A stretch of DNA of 52,660 bases from NCBI GenBank assembly GCA_015351705.1, contig JADIIM010000042.1, positions 1-52,660 on the forward strand, read 5' to 3'. Positions 39,197-48,011 of the stretch are shown here, piece by piece. The DNA is from Aeromicrobium sp. Lineage in GTDB: Bacteria > Actinomycetota > Coriobacteriia > Anaerosomatales > Anaerosomataceae. How positions within the stretch are numbered: the stretch's first letter is position 1; each line of letters begins with the position of its first letter. Made by a program: the position numbers and the translations under genes. A model generated the notes under the pieces. That model saw only the letters and a program-made list of their open reading frames with translations, was not told the DNA's origin and made no database searches.

Positions 39197-39831
39197 GCGG
39201 GCTGTTCATCACGTTCGAGGGCGGCGATGGTTCGGGCAAGTCGACGCAGATCTCGCTTCTGGCCGAGCGGCTCGAGGCGCTCGGCCACGATGTCCGCACG
39301 TTCCGCGAGCCCGGCGGGCTTGAGCCCGGCGACGCGGGCGAGCGCATCCGCGACATCCTGCTCGATCCCGTCCACACCTCACTCGACGTGCGCGCCGAAC
39401 TGCTGCTCTACGAAGCCAGCCGCGCCCAGCTCGTGGCCGCTCACTACCGTCCCGCACTGGCCGAGGGCGCGATCGTCATCGGGGACCGCTACGCCGACTC
39501 GAGCGTCGCGTACCAGGGCTACGGGCGTGACGTGCTGCCGGTCGCCGAGGTCCACGAGCTCAACCGCATCGCCACCGGCGGGCTGGTCCCGGACCTGACG
39601 CTGCTGCTCGACATCGAGCCCGAGGCCGGCCTCGGGACCATCGCGCACCGCGGGGCCGACCGGCTGGAGGCGGCCGGTCTCCCGTTCCACGAGCGCGTGC
39701 GCGCCGGCTACCTGACGATAGCGGCCGAAGACCCCGGACGCGTCAGACTCGTGCCGCGCGGCACCGTCGACGAGGTCGCCGCGGCGGTCTGGGCACATGT
39801 CGAGCCGCTGCTTTCGGGGGCACGGAGGTGA
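39193..39831 (+). CDS. tmk: Thymidylate kinase
   Basis: Phosphorylates dTMP to dTDP. The 212-residue protein has P-loop EGGDGSGKST (about 9-18), the DRX-type FREPGG, and the active-site GDRYADSSVAYQGYGR. Length and motifs are standard. Start overlaps the fumarase beta stop and its stop overlaps the holB start, so it is part of a run of coupled genes. Confidence 0.95.
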   Translation: MSGLFITFEGGDGSGKSTQISLLAERLEALGHDVRTFREPGGLEPGDAGERIRDILLDPVHTSLDVRAELLLYEASRAQLVAAHYRPALAEGAIVIGDRYADSSVAYQGYGRDVLPVAEVHELNRIATGGLVPDLTLLLDIEPEAGLGTIAHRGADRLEAAGLPFHERVRAGYLTIAAEDPGRVRLVPRGTVDEVAAAVWAHVEPLLSGARR

Positions 39832-40952
39832 CGCGCTGCGTGTGGGACGATCTCGTCGCGCAGCGGCGGGCCACCGCACACCTCAGGCGTGCGGTCGAGA
39901 CCGGCGCCGTGAGTCATGCGTACCTGTTCGTGGGACCCACGGGCGCGGGCAAGAAGAGCGCGGCCAGGGCGCTCGCGTGTGCGCTGTTCTGCGCTGACGG
40001 CGGGTGCGGGAGCTGCAGCGCATGTCGCCGCGCGCAGGCCATGACCCATCCCGATCTCCACATGCTGCGCCCCGAGGGCGTGGCCGAGTACCTGATCGCC
40101 CAGGTGCGTGACATCGTGCGAGACGTCCACCTCAAGCCGATCGAGGCACCGTACAAGGTCTACGTCTTCGACGACGTCGGACGTCTCGCGGGCGAGGCCG
40201 CCAACGCCTTCCTCAAGACCCTCGAGGAGCCACCGGCCGACGTCGTCATCGTGCTTATCGCCGACGACTACGACGACGTGCTGCCCACGATCGCGTCGCG
40301 CTGTCAGGTCGTGCGCTTCTCGCCCGTGCCGGTCGGCACGGCCCGGGCGCTCGTGACCCAGCGGACCGGTGCCGATGAGGTCGAGGCCCGGGCGGCGCTC
40401 GCCGCCTCGGGTGGCGTGGTGCCCCGCGCTATCGACCACCTGCGGTCACCGGGCCGCCGGGCCGCCCGCGCCTCTGTGCTCGATGTGCTCAAGCGTCTCG
40501 AGGTCATGGACGGCCACGACGTGCTGTTGGCCGCTCGGACACTGCTTTCCGAGGTGCGCGCGCCACTCGATGAGGTCAAGGCGGCACAGGCGGAGGACCT
40601 TGAGGACGTCCGTGAGTTCCTGACCAGGGGCGCCGCAAGCGAACTGGAGCGCCGGCACAAGCGTGACCTCACCGCTCGTGAGCGCGAGGGGATCGGCGAG
40701 ATCATGAGCGTCACCGAGAGCTGGCTTCGCGATTGCTTGGTGATGGCGCGCGGTGCAGGCGAGTTGGTCGAGAACGCGGACGCCGCTGACGCCACCGCCG
40801 AGGTCGCCCGGGCCCTCAGTGTGCCAGCGGCTGTGCGGGCGCTGGACGCGGTCAGCACGGCTCGGCGCCGCATCGCCTATAATGTGAGCCCCCAGCTGGC
40901 CGTCGAGGCCATGCTGTTCGACATACAGGAGGTACTACGATGCCCACGGTAG
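39828..40952 (+). CDS. holB: DNA polymerase III delta' subunit
   Basis: Clamp-loader subunit. The 374-residue protein has an AAA+ core: Walker-A-like GPTGAGKKSAARAL, a zinc-type Cys cluster (CALFCADGGCGSCSACRR), YVFDDVGRL as Walker B, FLKTLEEPP and the SRC motif ASRCQVVRF. GTG start overlaps the tmk stop. The C-terminal half is a helical region typical of delta'. Its last 13 bp overlap the ricT start, and TATAAT at 40878-40883 within its end may act as a -10 for ricT. Confidence 0.92.
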   Translation: MTRCVWDDLVAQRRATAHLRRAVETGAVSHAYLFVGPTGAGKKSAARALACALFCADGGCGSCSACRRAQAMTHPDLHMLRPEGVAEYLIAQVRDIVRDVHLKPIEAPYKVYVFDDVGRLAGEAANAFLKTLEEPPADVVIVLIADDYDDVLPTIASRCQVVRFSPVPVGTARALVTQRTGADEVEARAALAASGGVVPRAIDHLRSPGRRAARASVLDVLKRLEVMDGHDVLLAARTLLSEVRAPLDEVKAAQAEDLEDVREFLTRGAASELERRHKRDLTAREREGIGEIMSVTESWLRDCLVMARGAGELVENADAADATAEVARALSVPAAVRALDAVSTARRRIAYNVSPQLAVEAMLFDIQEVLRCPR

Positions 40953-42085
40953 TGGGAGTGAAGCTACGCTACGCCAACCGGGTCCTGTGGTTCGACCCGG
41001 CAGGTCAGACGCCCGCCGAGGGCGACAGCGTGATCGTCTCGACCGAGCGCGGCCAGGAGTTCGGTGAGGTGGTGACCGCACCGAACGAGGTCGCTGACGC
41101 CGAGGTGAGCGTTCCGCTCAAGCCGGTCCTGCGCATCGCCACCGACTCGGACCGCGAGCGACAGGAGATGCTCATCGGTCGAGAGCGCGAGGAGCTCGGC
41201 GTGTTCCGTCGGCTTGTCAAGGAGCACAAGCTCGACATGAAGCCCATCGGCGTCGAGCATCTTTTCGACGACTCGAAGATCGTGTTCTACTTCGCCGCCG
41301 AGGAGCGGGTGGACTTCCGCGAGCTCGTCCGCGAGCTCGCTTCGGAGTTCCACAACCGGATCGACATGCGCCAGGTCGGCGTGCGTGATGAGGCGCGCAT
41401 GGTCGGCGGGCTCGGCCACTGCGGCGAGCAGCTGTGTTGCTCGCGCTTCGCAGGCGAGTTCCAGCCTGTGTCGATCCGCATGGCCAAGGAGCAGGACCTG
41501 CCGCTCAACCCGTTGAAAATCAGCGGCCTGTGTGGCAGACTCATGTGCTGTTTGCGGTACGAGTACGATGCGTACAAGGACTTCAAGCAGCGGGCGCCGA
41601 AGTGCGGCACGCCGGTGGAGATGCCCTCGGGCAGCGGCAAGGTGGTCTCACTGAACTGCCCGCGCGAGACGGTGACCATCCGGCCGGCGCAGGGAGGCTC
41701 GCAGGTCACGGTGCCGCTCGAGGCGTTGGACTGCAGTGCCGGTCGCGGATGTCCATGCGTCTTGACGGCCGAGGCGATGGCGGCTCCGGTGACGAGTGGT
41801 GTGGCGCACGGGACCACGCCGACGCTTCGGGAGGCCGAGCGTTTGCCGGAGGCCGGCGGGTCGCGGCGTTCTCGCCGCAAGCGCTCGACCGGAGGCAAGG
41901 ACGGCGGGGACGGCAAGGCCGCAGACAGCGGGCAGAAGCAGCAGTCGCAGCCGCGCAAGCAGCAGGACCGCACGGGCGGGGAGCAGAAATCCCCGGCCAA
42001 GGCGGACGGAGACGCCCCGAGCGGGGGCCGCCGCCGACGCAGGCGCCGCCCGCGATCGGGCGGCACGGACGGATCGTCAGCGTGA
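40940..42085 (+). CDS. PSP1/RicT-family protein
   Basis: Protein of 381 residues. The first 270 are the PSP1 domain (GVKLRYANRVLWFDPAG; VIVSTERGQEFGEVVTAP; GLGHCGEQLCCSRF; GLCGRLMCCLRYEYDAY), with the Cys pairs that in the family bind 4Fe-4S as part of the Ric complex. The last 100 are low-complexity, rich in Lys, Arg, Gln, Gly and Ser, probably nucleic-acid-binding. AGGAGGT lies upstream of the ATG. holB next to ricT is a common neighbourhood. The tail is not seen in shorter family members. Confidence 0.9.
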   Translation: MPTVVGVKLRYANRVLWFDPAGQTPAEGDSVIVSTERGQEFGEVVTAPNEVADAEVSVPLKPVLRIATDSDRERQEMLIGREREELGVFRRLVKEHKLDMKPIGVEHLFDDSKIVFYFAAEERVDFRELVRELASEFHNRIDMRQVGVRDEARMVGGLGHCGEQLCCSRFAGEFQPVSIRMAKEQDLPLNPLKISGLCGRLMCCLRYEYDAYKDFKQRAPKCGTPVEMPSGSGKVVSLNCPRETVTIRPAQGGSQVTVPLEALDCSAGRGCPCVLTAEAMAAPVTSGVAHGTTPTLREAERLPEAGGSRRSRRKRSTGGKDGGDGKAADSGQKQQSQPRKQQDRTGGEQKSPAKADGDAPSGGRRRRRRRPRSGGTDGSSA

Positions 42086-42092
42086 CCGATAG

Positions 42093-42168
42093 GCCGACGT
42101 AGCTCAGCTGGTAGAGCAGCGCACTCGTAATGCGCAGGTCAGGGGTTCGAGTCCCCTCGTCGGCTCCA
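42093..42168 (+). tRNA. tRNA-Thr (anticodon CGT)
   Basis: Complete cloverleaf: acceptor GCCGACG (42093-42099) pairs with CGTCGGC (42158-42164), D arm, anticodon stem GCGCA/TGCGC with anticodon CGT at 42126-42128 reading ACG, T arm AGGGG-TTCGAGT-CCCCT, and an encoded CCA (42166-42168). It lies 7 bp after the ricT stop. Confidence 0.97.
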
Positions 42169-42178
42169 CACAACAGAC

Positions 42179-42203
42179 CGGCCCCCGGCGCACCCGGGGG
42201 CCG
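42179..42203 (+). terminator. Terminator after tRNA-Thr
   Basis: CGGCCCCCGG (42179-42188) pairs perfectly with CCGGGGGCCG (42194-42203) around a 5-base loop, followed by TT. Position directly behind the tRNA supports termination. Confidence 0.75.
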
Positions 42204-42260
42204 TTGCGTATGTTCGGCGCACCACGGGGTAAGCTTCCTCGTGAAAGGATGGTGACCAGG

Positions 42261-43475
42261 ATGGACATCTCCGATGGCGGGCACGGGCCTCCCGAGGTGG
42301 CACCACGCCCGAAGGGGCGCGGCGTCTTGGCGCTCGTGTTCTCCGGTGCGATCATCGGCGGGTTGCTATCCGCACTCGTGGTCGGCGGCGCGTTCGTCGC
42401 TCTCTACGGACTTCCCGGTGGCGATGCCGTCACCGCGCCCGAGCCCACGACCGCACCTGAGCAGGCCCCGGCTCCTCCCGTGGCCTCCGTCGAGGTCGAC
42501 GGGGAGGACCTGACCTTCGCCGAGTACGTGGCCGCCAAGGTGACCCCGTCGGTCGTGAGCATCGCTGTCGAGCGCTCGGTCTTCGATCCGTTCACGGGCC
42601 GCTCGGTCACGCAGCGGACCGGCAACGGCAGCGGCGTCATCATCCGTGCTGACGGGCACGTGCTCACCAACGATCACGTGATCGCCGATGCGGACCGTCT
42701 GTTCGTGACGATCGGGATCGATGAGCTGCCCGCCACCGTCGTGGGGCGCGACCCCTCGAGTGACCTGGCAGTGATCAAGGTCGAGCGCACCGGGCTTCCG
42801 GTCGCCGAGCTCGGCTCCTCGGCGGACCTGCGTGTGGGACAGCCCGTCGTCGCCATCGGGAGTCCCTTCGGTCTCGACAAGACGGTCACCAGCGGCATCG
42901 TCTCCGCACTGGGCAGGACGAGCTTCGCCGAGAGCGCCGAGGCCCAGCTGACCGCGTATACGTCGCTCATCCAGACCGATGCCGCGATCAACCCCGGGAA
43001 CTCCGGCGGCGCGCTTGCCGACGCCGAGGGTAGGGTGGTGGGTATCAACACGCTCATCCAGTCGCCGTCCGGCGCCGTGGGGGCCCCGCAGTCCGCCGGT
43101 ATCGGGTTCGCCATCCCCATCGACTACGCGCGTCAGATCGCCGGGGAACTGATCGAGACGGGGCGCGCGGCGCATCCGTACATGGGTGTCGGCACGGTCA
43201 GCATCACCCGCGCCATCTCGCGCGAGTACGGGATGCCGGTCGACGCCGGGGCGTTCGTCCAGGAGGTGCAGCCGGAATCGCCGGCCGAGCGTGCGGGGAT
43301 CGAGCGGGGCGACATCATCGTGCGCATCGCGGGCACGACCATCCGGGGGACCGAGGATGTCTTCGCAGCCGTCAGGAGCGAGCGGATCGGCGCGGTCGTG
43401 GAAGTCGTGGTCGTCCGTGGTGACGAGGAGCGGACGCTGAGTGTCACCCTCGGCTCGGATGCCGATCGCCGATGA
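42261..43475 (+). CDS. HtrA/DegP-like membrane-anchored serine protease with PDZ domain
   Basis: Envelope quality-control protease. The 404-residue protein has an N-terminal membrane helix (about 22-48), a Pro/Ala-rich linker, a trypsin-like domain with His139 (TNDHVIA), Asp168 (SSDLAVIKV) and Ser248 (NPGNSGGAL), and a C-terminal PDZ domain (VQEVQPESPAERAGIERGDIIV). ATG 42261 was chosen as the residue before the cytoplasmic tail; ATG 42249 is an alternative 4 codons up. Stop overlaps rlmH (ATGA). Confidence 0.92.
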   Translation: MDISDGGHGPPEVAPRPKGRGVLALVFSGAIIGGLLSALVVGGAFVALYGLPGGDAVTAPEPTTAPEQAPAPPVASVEVDGEDLTFAEYVAAKVTPSVVSIAVERSVFDPFTGRSVTQRTGNGSGVIIRADGHVLTNDHVIADADRLFVTIGIDELPATVVGRDPSSDLAVIKVERTGLPVAELGSSADLRVGQPVVAIGSPFGLDKTVTSGIVSALGRTSFAESAEAQLTAYTSLIQTDAAINPGNSGGALADAEGRVVGINTLIQSPSGAVGAPQSAGIGFAIPIDYARQIAGELIETGRAAHPYMGVGTVSITRAISREYGMPVDAGAFVQEVQPESPAERAGIERGDIIVRIAGTTIRGTEDVFAAVRSERIGAVVEVVVVRGDEERTLSVTLGSDADRR

Positions 43476-43936
43476 AGCTCGATCTCATCTGCGTGGGCCG
43501 CCTCAAGGAGCGGCACTGGCGCGAGGCCGCCGACGAGTACCGCACACGAATCACGCCGTACGCGCGACTGTCCGTGACCGAGGTCGCCGACCGGGACGTC
43601 ACCGCCGACGAGCAGCGGGCGCTCTCGGCCGAGGCGGGCGACGTCCTCCGCGCGATCGCGCCCTCGGCGTACGTGGTCGCCCTCGACATCGAGGGGACGT
43701 CGCGTTCGTCCGAGGCGTTCGCCGCATGGCTGTCCGGGCTCGGTCTTGCGGGCCGCAGCCACGTGGCCTTCGTGGTGGGTGGCGCGGCCGGGCTGCACCC
43801 TGATGTGCTCGCGCGCGCCGATGAGCGCCTCTCGCTCGGCGCCATGACGCTCCCTCATCAGTTCGCCCGTGTGGTCCTGCTCGAGCAGCTCTACCGCGCG
43901 TTCCGCATCATGCGCGGCGAGCCCTACCATCGCTGA
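43472..43936 (+). CDS. rlmH: 23S rRNA pseudouridine1915 N3-methyltransferase
   Basis: SPOUT methyltransferase acting on the large-subunit rRNA at helix 69. The 154-residue protein has MKLDLICVGRLKERHW, DIEGTSRSSEAFAAWL, FVVGGAAGLHPDVL (SAM loop) and the C-terminal LPHQFARVVLLEQLYRAFRI with GEPYHR. Matches family length and endings. Overlaps the htrA stop. Confidence 0.95.
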   Translation: MKLDLICVGRLKERHWREAADEYRTRITPYARLSVTEVADRDVTADEQRALSAEAGDVLRAIAPSAYVVALDIEGTSRSSEAFAAWLSGLGLAGRSHVAFVVGGAAGLHPDVLARADERLSLGAMTLPHQFARVVLLEQLYRAFRIMRGEPYHR

Positions 43937-43939
43937 CCG

Positions 43940-44371
43940 ATGGGGCCTGACGTCCACTTCAAGCTGACGTACCGCTGGGCCGTCGAGGAGGGCTTCGGCC
44001 ATGAGGAGGCCGAGCGTGTCGCGGCTGCCGACGTCGGCTACGATGAGCTCTATCCCGCGCGCCGCTCGCTTGCGAACATCACGCGCCACTTCGCACCGTG
44101 GGCGTGGCTGTGGTCGCGCCACTACTTCAGGCGCTCGATCCGGCTCGACGACCTCGTGCTGCTGGGATGGGCGCTGCACTGTGCGCAGGACGCGGTCGCG
44201 CACGGGACGCTCGGCGAGAAGCACCTGCTGCTTCGGGCACGCCTCGGCCGGGATCCCGATTCATGGACCGGGGCGCCTTCCGGGGTGAGACGGCGCGTCG
44301 AGGCGGTCAGCCGCGAGCGGCTGGCGGCCTACCGGGGCATGGTGGAGCGCAACGTCAGACCACGTAGGTGA
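43940..44371 (+). CDS. Uncharacterised His-rich protein, possibly zinc-dependent
   Basis: Protein of 143 residues, start 3 bp after rlmH. Contains FKLTYRWAVEEGFGHEEAERVAAAD and HCAQDAVAHGTLGEKHLL; the H-x3-D...H spacing recalls zinc-dependent phospholipase C or P1-nuclease-type helices, but the protein is much shorter than those. Function unknown. Its 3' end overlaps the minus-strand gene at 44355 by 17 bp. Confidence 0.6.
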   Translation: MGPDVHFKLTYRWAVEEGFGHEEAERVAAADVGYDELYPARRSLANITRHFAPWAWLWSRHYFRRSIRLDDLVLLGWALHCAQDAVAHGTLGEKHLLLRARLGRDPDSWTGAPSGVRRRVEAVSRERLAAYRGMVERNVRPRR

Positions 44372-44588
44372 CCGTGACCTCGACGCCCCACTCTCCAGCG
44401 AGTCGGCGACCGAGATCCTCGGCGCTCTCAAGGTCGGTGAACATGCCTGACGGCTTGGTGGACTCGTCCTCGAAGGCGAGAGCCACCCACCACAACTCCT
44501 TGCCGCCGGCGTTTCCGATCCGGTCGACGCGCACGTGCGTCACCCGGCGACCGTCGGTGGGGATGTCGGGAGTGTCGAGGAGTCCCAT
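44355..44588 (-). CDS. Small uncharacterised protein, minus strand
   Basis: Protein of 77 residues, MGLLDTPDIPTDGRRVTHV..., with an alpha/beta pattern and an acidic helix before a VEVTVTYVV end. GAGAGGAA lies 4 bp upstream of the ATG, which supports a real start. TTGACA at 44638-44633 could be its -35, with a poor -10. No family recognised. Convergent overlap with 43940 and divergent from argS. Confidence 0.6.
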   Translation of the reverse strand: MGLLDTPDIPTDGRRVTHVRVDRIGNAGGKELWWVALAFEDESTKPSGMFTDLESAEDLGRRLAGEWGVEVTVTYVV

Positions 44589-44728
44589 GGCGTTCCTCTC
44601 GTCCGTTGCGAGTGCGACCGGGCCGAATGATGTGTCAAGTATCGGGCATCGGTCACCAAACCTTGACCCTTGTCTCGGCATGGGAGTGTCGCGGACGTTC
44701 GATATGGTGCGCATTCCGTGATGCCACG

Positions 44729-44757
44729 TTGCCGCACGGGTGCGCCGACGGTATCGT
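44729..44757 (+). promoter_or_regulatory. argS promoter candidate
   Basis: TTGCCG (44729-44734), 17-bp spacer, TATCGT (44752-44757): four of six matches in each hexamer at optimal spacing, 36 bp before the GTG start. Further upstream GTCAAG (44634-44639) and CTTGAC (44662-44667) form an inverted repeat with a 22-bp centre in this divergent gap. Confidence 0.5.
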
Positions 44758-44793
44758 AGATGGCCGACTGTCCACTGACGGGGGAGCACACAC

Positions 44794-46527
44794 GTGCGCG
44801 AGATGCTCAACACCACGATCGCCGAGGTCATGACCGCCGCTGTCACCGAGGGGCGCGTGTCGCTCGAGACGGTCCCTCCGGTATCGGTGGAGCGCCCGCG
44901 CGACCCCTCGCATGGCGACTGGGCCACCAACATCGCGCTCGTCTCGGCCAAGGCCGCCGGCATGCCGCCGCGCGCGATCGCCGAGATCGTGGCCGAGGGG
45001 CTGCGGGAACGGCTCGGCGCTACGGCCGAGGCCATCGAGATCGCGGGCCCCGGATTCATCAACATCCGCCTGGCGCGCGGTGTCCTGGCCGATGTGGTCA
45101 CGCGCGTCCGCGAGGAGCGGGACGCGTTCGGTGCAGGCGCGCGGACCGGTGCGCGCGTGCAGGTGGAGTTCGTCTCGGCCAATCCCGTGGGCCCGATGCA
45201 TGTCGGTCACGGCAGGTGGGCCGCGCTCGGCGACAGCATCGCGCGCATCCTCGAGCACGCCGGCGACGAGGTGCAACGCGAGTTCTACGTCAACGATGCG
45301 GGCGTCCAGATGGACATCTTTGCCGCGAGCGTCTCGGCACGCTATCTGGAGCTGTGCGGGCGTCCGGGCGAGTTTCCCGAGGACGGCTATCGGGGCGCGT
45401 ACATCACCGAGATCGCGCGTGAGATCTACGAAGAGGAGGCGACGTGCTGGCTTGATGCCACGCCCGCCAGCCGAGAGGCCCACTTCAAGGAGAAGGCCTA
45501 CGCGCAGGTACTTGCGCACCTCAAGCGCGTGCTGCACGGCATGGGTGTGGACTTCGACGTCTGGTTCTCCGAGCGCACGCTGCACGGCCCGGGCGAGGGC
45601 GGCGGACCGAGCGCCATCGACCGTGGCATCGAGCGGTTGCGTGAGGCGGGCCACGTCTTCGAGCACGAGGGCGCGGTGTGGTTCCGCTCCACGGAGTTCG
45701 GCGACGACAAGGACCGCGTGCTCAAGAAGGCGGACGGGTCGTACACGTACTTCGCAGCCGACGTGGCCTACCACGCCGACAAGTACGATCGCGGCTTCGA
45801 TCTGGTCATCGACATCTGGGGCGCGGACCACCATGGGTACGTCAAGCGGATGGAGTCGGCCGTGGCCGCGCTCGGTCATCCCGGCAAGCTCGAGGTGATC
45901 ATCGGGCAGCTGGTGAACCTCTTCCGCGATGGGGAAGTGGTGCGGATGTCCAAGCGCACCGGTGAGATGGTCACGTTCGAGGACCTGCTCGATGAGGTGG
46001 GCGTCGACGCAGCGCGCTACTTCTTCCTCCGGCGCTCCACCGACCAGCCGCTCGACTTCGATATCGGCCTGGCCAAGGAGCGCTCGGCGGACAACCCGGT
46101 CTACTACGTGCAGTACGCGCACGCGCGCATCTGCTCGATCCTGCGCAAGGCCTCCGGTGCGGACACGGCCGATGAGAGCGTGGATGTCGCGGCCGTTGCC
46201 GCGGGCATCACCGCCGGTGCCCGCGAACTCGCGCTTCTCGGCGCAGAGCCCGGGACGCTTGCCGGCGAGGCCGAGCTCGCGCTGCTGCGCAAGCTTGCCG
46301 AGTTCCCGGAGGTCGTGGCGCTCGCGGCGCGCCAACGGGCGCCGCACAAGCTCACGACGTACGCCGAAGACCTCGCTGCTGCGTTCCACGGCTTCTACAC
46401 GCATTGCCAGGTGGTCGTGGACGACCCCGCGCTCCGCGGCGCCCGGCTCGCACTGGCCGATGCGTCGAGGATCGTCCTCGCCCGCGCGCTCGGCCTGCTT
46501 GGCGTGAGTGCGCCGCAAAGGATGTAG
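44794..46527 (+). CDS. argS: Arginyl-tRNA synthetase
   Basis: Charges tRNA-Arg. The 577-residue protein has the class I HIGH variant in ANPVGPMHVGHGRWAALGD, GADHHGYVKRM, the KMSKS-type RMSKRTGEMVTFEDLL and a C-terminal anticodon-binding helical domain (YVQYAHARICSILRKA). GTG with GGGGGAG 7 bp upstream was chosen over ATG 44803. Standard length. Confidence 0.96.
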   Translation: MREMLNTTIAEVMTAAVTEGRVSLETVPPVSVERPRDPSHGDWATNIALVSAKAAGMPPRAIAEIVAEGLRERLGATAEAIEIAGPGFINIRLARGVLADVVTRVREERDAFGAGARTGARVQVEFVSANPVGPMHVGHGRWAALGDSIARILEHAGDEVQREFYVNDAGVQMDIFAASVSARYLELCGRPGEFPEDGYRGAYITEIAREIYEEEATCWLDATPASREAHFKEKAYAQVLAHLKRVLHGMGVDFDVWFSERTLHGPGEGGGPSAIDRGIERLREAGHVFEHEGAVWFRSTEFGDDKDRVLKKADGSYTYFAADVAYHADKYDRGFDLVIDIWGADHHGYVKRMESAVAALGHPGKLEVIIGQLVNLFRDGEVVRMSKRTGEMVTFEDLLDEVGVDAARYFFLRRSTDQPLDFDIGLAKERSADNPVYYVQYAHARICSILRKASGADTADESVDVAAVAAGITAGARELALLGAEPGTLAGEAELALLRKLAEFPEVVALAARQRAPHKLTTYAEDLAAAFHGFYTHCQVVVDDPALRGARLALADASRIVLARALGLLGVSAPQRM

Positions 46528-46643
46528 GGGCCCTGCTGGCGTCCGGTCGAGTGCCTCGCCGCCCTCCTGTCGCGTCGCCCCCGCGGCCGCACTCGTGTAT
46601 CCTCTCCCGTACCTGATGACGCCGATGGGGAGGAACGCCCGCC

Positions 46644-48005
46644 ATGGCCAAGCCGTCTGCTCCGCGTCCGCCTGCGCAGCCTGACCAGCGCACCGGGCAC
46701 GACCTGCTGCCCGTCCTGCCGATGACGGCCGAGATCAAGGACGGCCATCTGTGGATCGGCGGCGTGGACACGGTGGAGCTCGCCCGCGAGGCTGGGACCG
46801 CGCTCTACGTGATGGACGAGGCGACCATCCGCCATCAGCTCTCCGAGTACGTGAAGTGGACGCGCTACCACTGGAAGGACGTCGACGTCGTCTACGCGGG
46901 CAAGGCGTTCCTGTCGCTCGCGATGATCAGGCTCGTTGAGGAAGAGGACTGCTGCCTGCTCTGCGCCTCGGGTGGCGAGCTCGCCTATGCGGTGCGCGCC
47001 GGCTTCCCGATGGAGCGTGTGCAGATGCACGGCAACAACAAGACGCCCGCCGAGCTCGCCGAGTGCCTGGATGCGGGTATCGGCCGGGTGGTGGTCGACA
47101 ACTTCGAGGAGATGGAGCGCCTCTCGGCGCTGGCGGCCGAGCGCGGCACCACTCAGAAGGTGCTCGTGCGCGTCACTCCCGGCGTGGAGGCCGACACCCA
47201 CGACTTCATCATGACCGGTGCCGAGGACTCCAAGTTCGGCTTCGGGCTCAACCAGGGCCTCGCGATGGAGGCCGTCAGGCGCGCGGTCGCGTTGCCGGGC
47301 CTGGAGTTCGACGGTCTGCATATGCACATCGGCAGCCAGATCTTCGCGCTGCACAGCTACGCGAAGGCGATCGAGGTCATGGTCACCTTCATGCGCGACA
47401 TCGAAGCTGAGACCGGGCACGCCGTGCGCATGCTCGACGTGGGCGGGGGCCTCGGCGTGGCCTACGGCGCGCCCGACGAGCCCTCCACGGTCAAGGACTT
47501 CGGCAAGGTCGTGGTCGACGGCATCAAGGAGGAGTGCGAGCGCCATGGCATCGCCGTGCCGCGCATGGCCGTGGAGCCCGGGCGTTCGATCGTCGCGCGC
47601 GCTGGCGTCACGCTCTACACAGTGGGCTCGGTGAAGGAGATCCCCGGCATCCGTACGTATGTCGCCGTCGACGGCGGTATGTCCGACAACATCCGTACGT
47701 CGCTGTACGACGCCCATTACGAGGCACTCGTCGCCAACAAGGCCGACCAGCCGCGCGAGATGGTTGGCACCATCGCGGGCAAGCACTGCGAGAGCGGCGA
47801 CATCGTGGTGCGCGACGCGCCGCTGCAGTGCCCTGAGGCCGGCGATGTGGTGTGCGTGGCGGCCACCGGCGCGTACTGCCAGTCGATGAGCAGCAACTAC
47901 AACAAGCAGGTGCGTCCCGGCGTGGTGTTCGTGGCCGACGGCCAGTGGCGGTGGGCCGTGCGACGCGAGACGTACGACGACCTCATGCGGGCCGACCTGG
48001 GATAG
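46644..48005 (+). CDS. lysA: Diaminopimelate decarboxylase
   Basis: PLP enzyme converting meso-diaminopimelate to lysine. The 453-residue protein has a Pro-rich N-terminal extension, VVYAGKAFLSLAMI with the PLP lysine, HMHIGSQIF, the MLDVGGGLGVAY loop, VEPGRSIVARAG and CESGDIVVRDAPL. GGGAGGAA is upstream of the ATG. In the lysine/threonine-branch neighbourhood of hom and thrB downstream. Confidence 0.95.
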   Translation: MAKPSAPRPPAQPDQRTGHDLLPVLPMTAEIKDGHLWIGGVDTVELAREAGTALYVMDEATIRHQLSEYVKWTRYHWKDVDVVYAGKAFLSLAMIRLVEEEDCCLLCASGGELAYAVRAGFPMERVQMHGNNKTPAELAECLDAGIGRVVVDNFEEMERLSALAAERGTTQKVLVRVTPGVEADTHDFIMTGAEDSKFGFGLNQGLAMEAVRRAVALPGLEFDGLHMHIGSQIFALHSYAKAIEVMVTFMRDIEAETGHAVRMLDVGGGLGVAYGAPDEPSTVKDFGKVVVDGIKEECERHGIAVPRMAVEPGRSIVARAGVTLYTVGSVKEIPGIRTYVAVDGGMSDNIRTSLYDAHYEALVANKADQPREMVGTIAGKHCESGDIVVRDAPLQCPEAGDVVCVAATGAYCQSMSSNYNKQVRPGVVFVADGQWRWAVRRETYDDLMRADLG

Positions 48006-48011
48006 CAGCTC

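Noticed and set aside
40878-40883. TATAAT as a ricT promoter
   Set aside because: Perfect -10 but no acceptable -35 at 17 bp and it lies inside holB; not listed as a feature.
44653-46518. 621-codon minus-strand open frame
   Set aside because: Antisense to argS, which has all its motifs; composition is that of a shadow frame.
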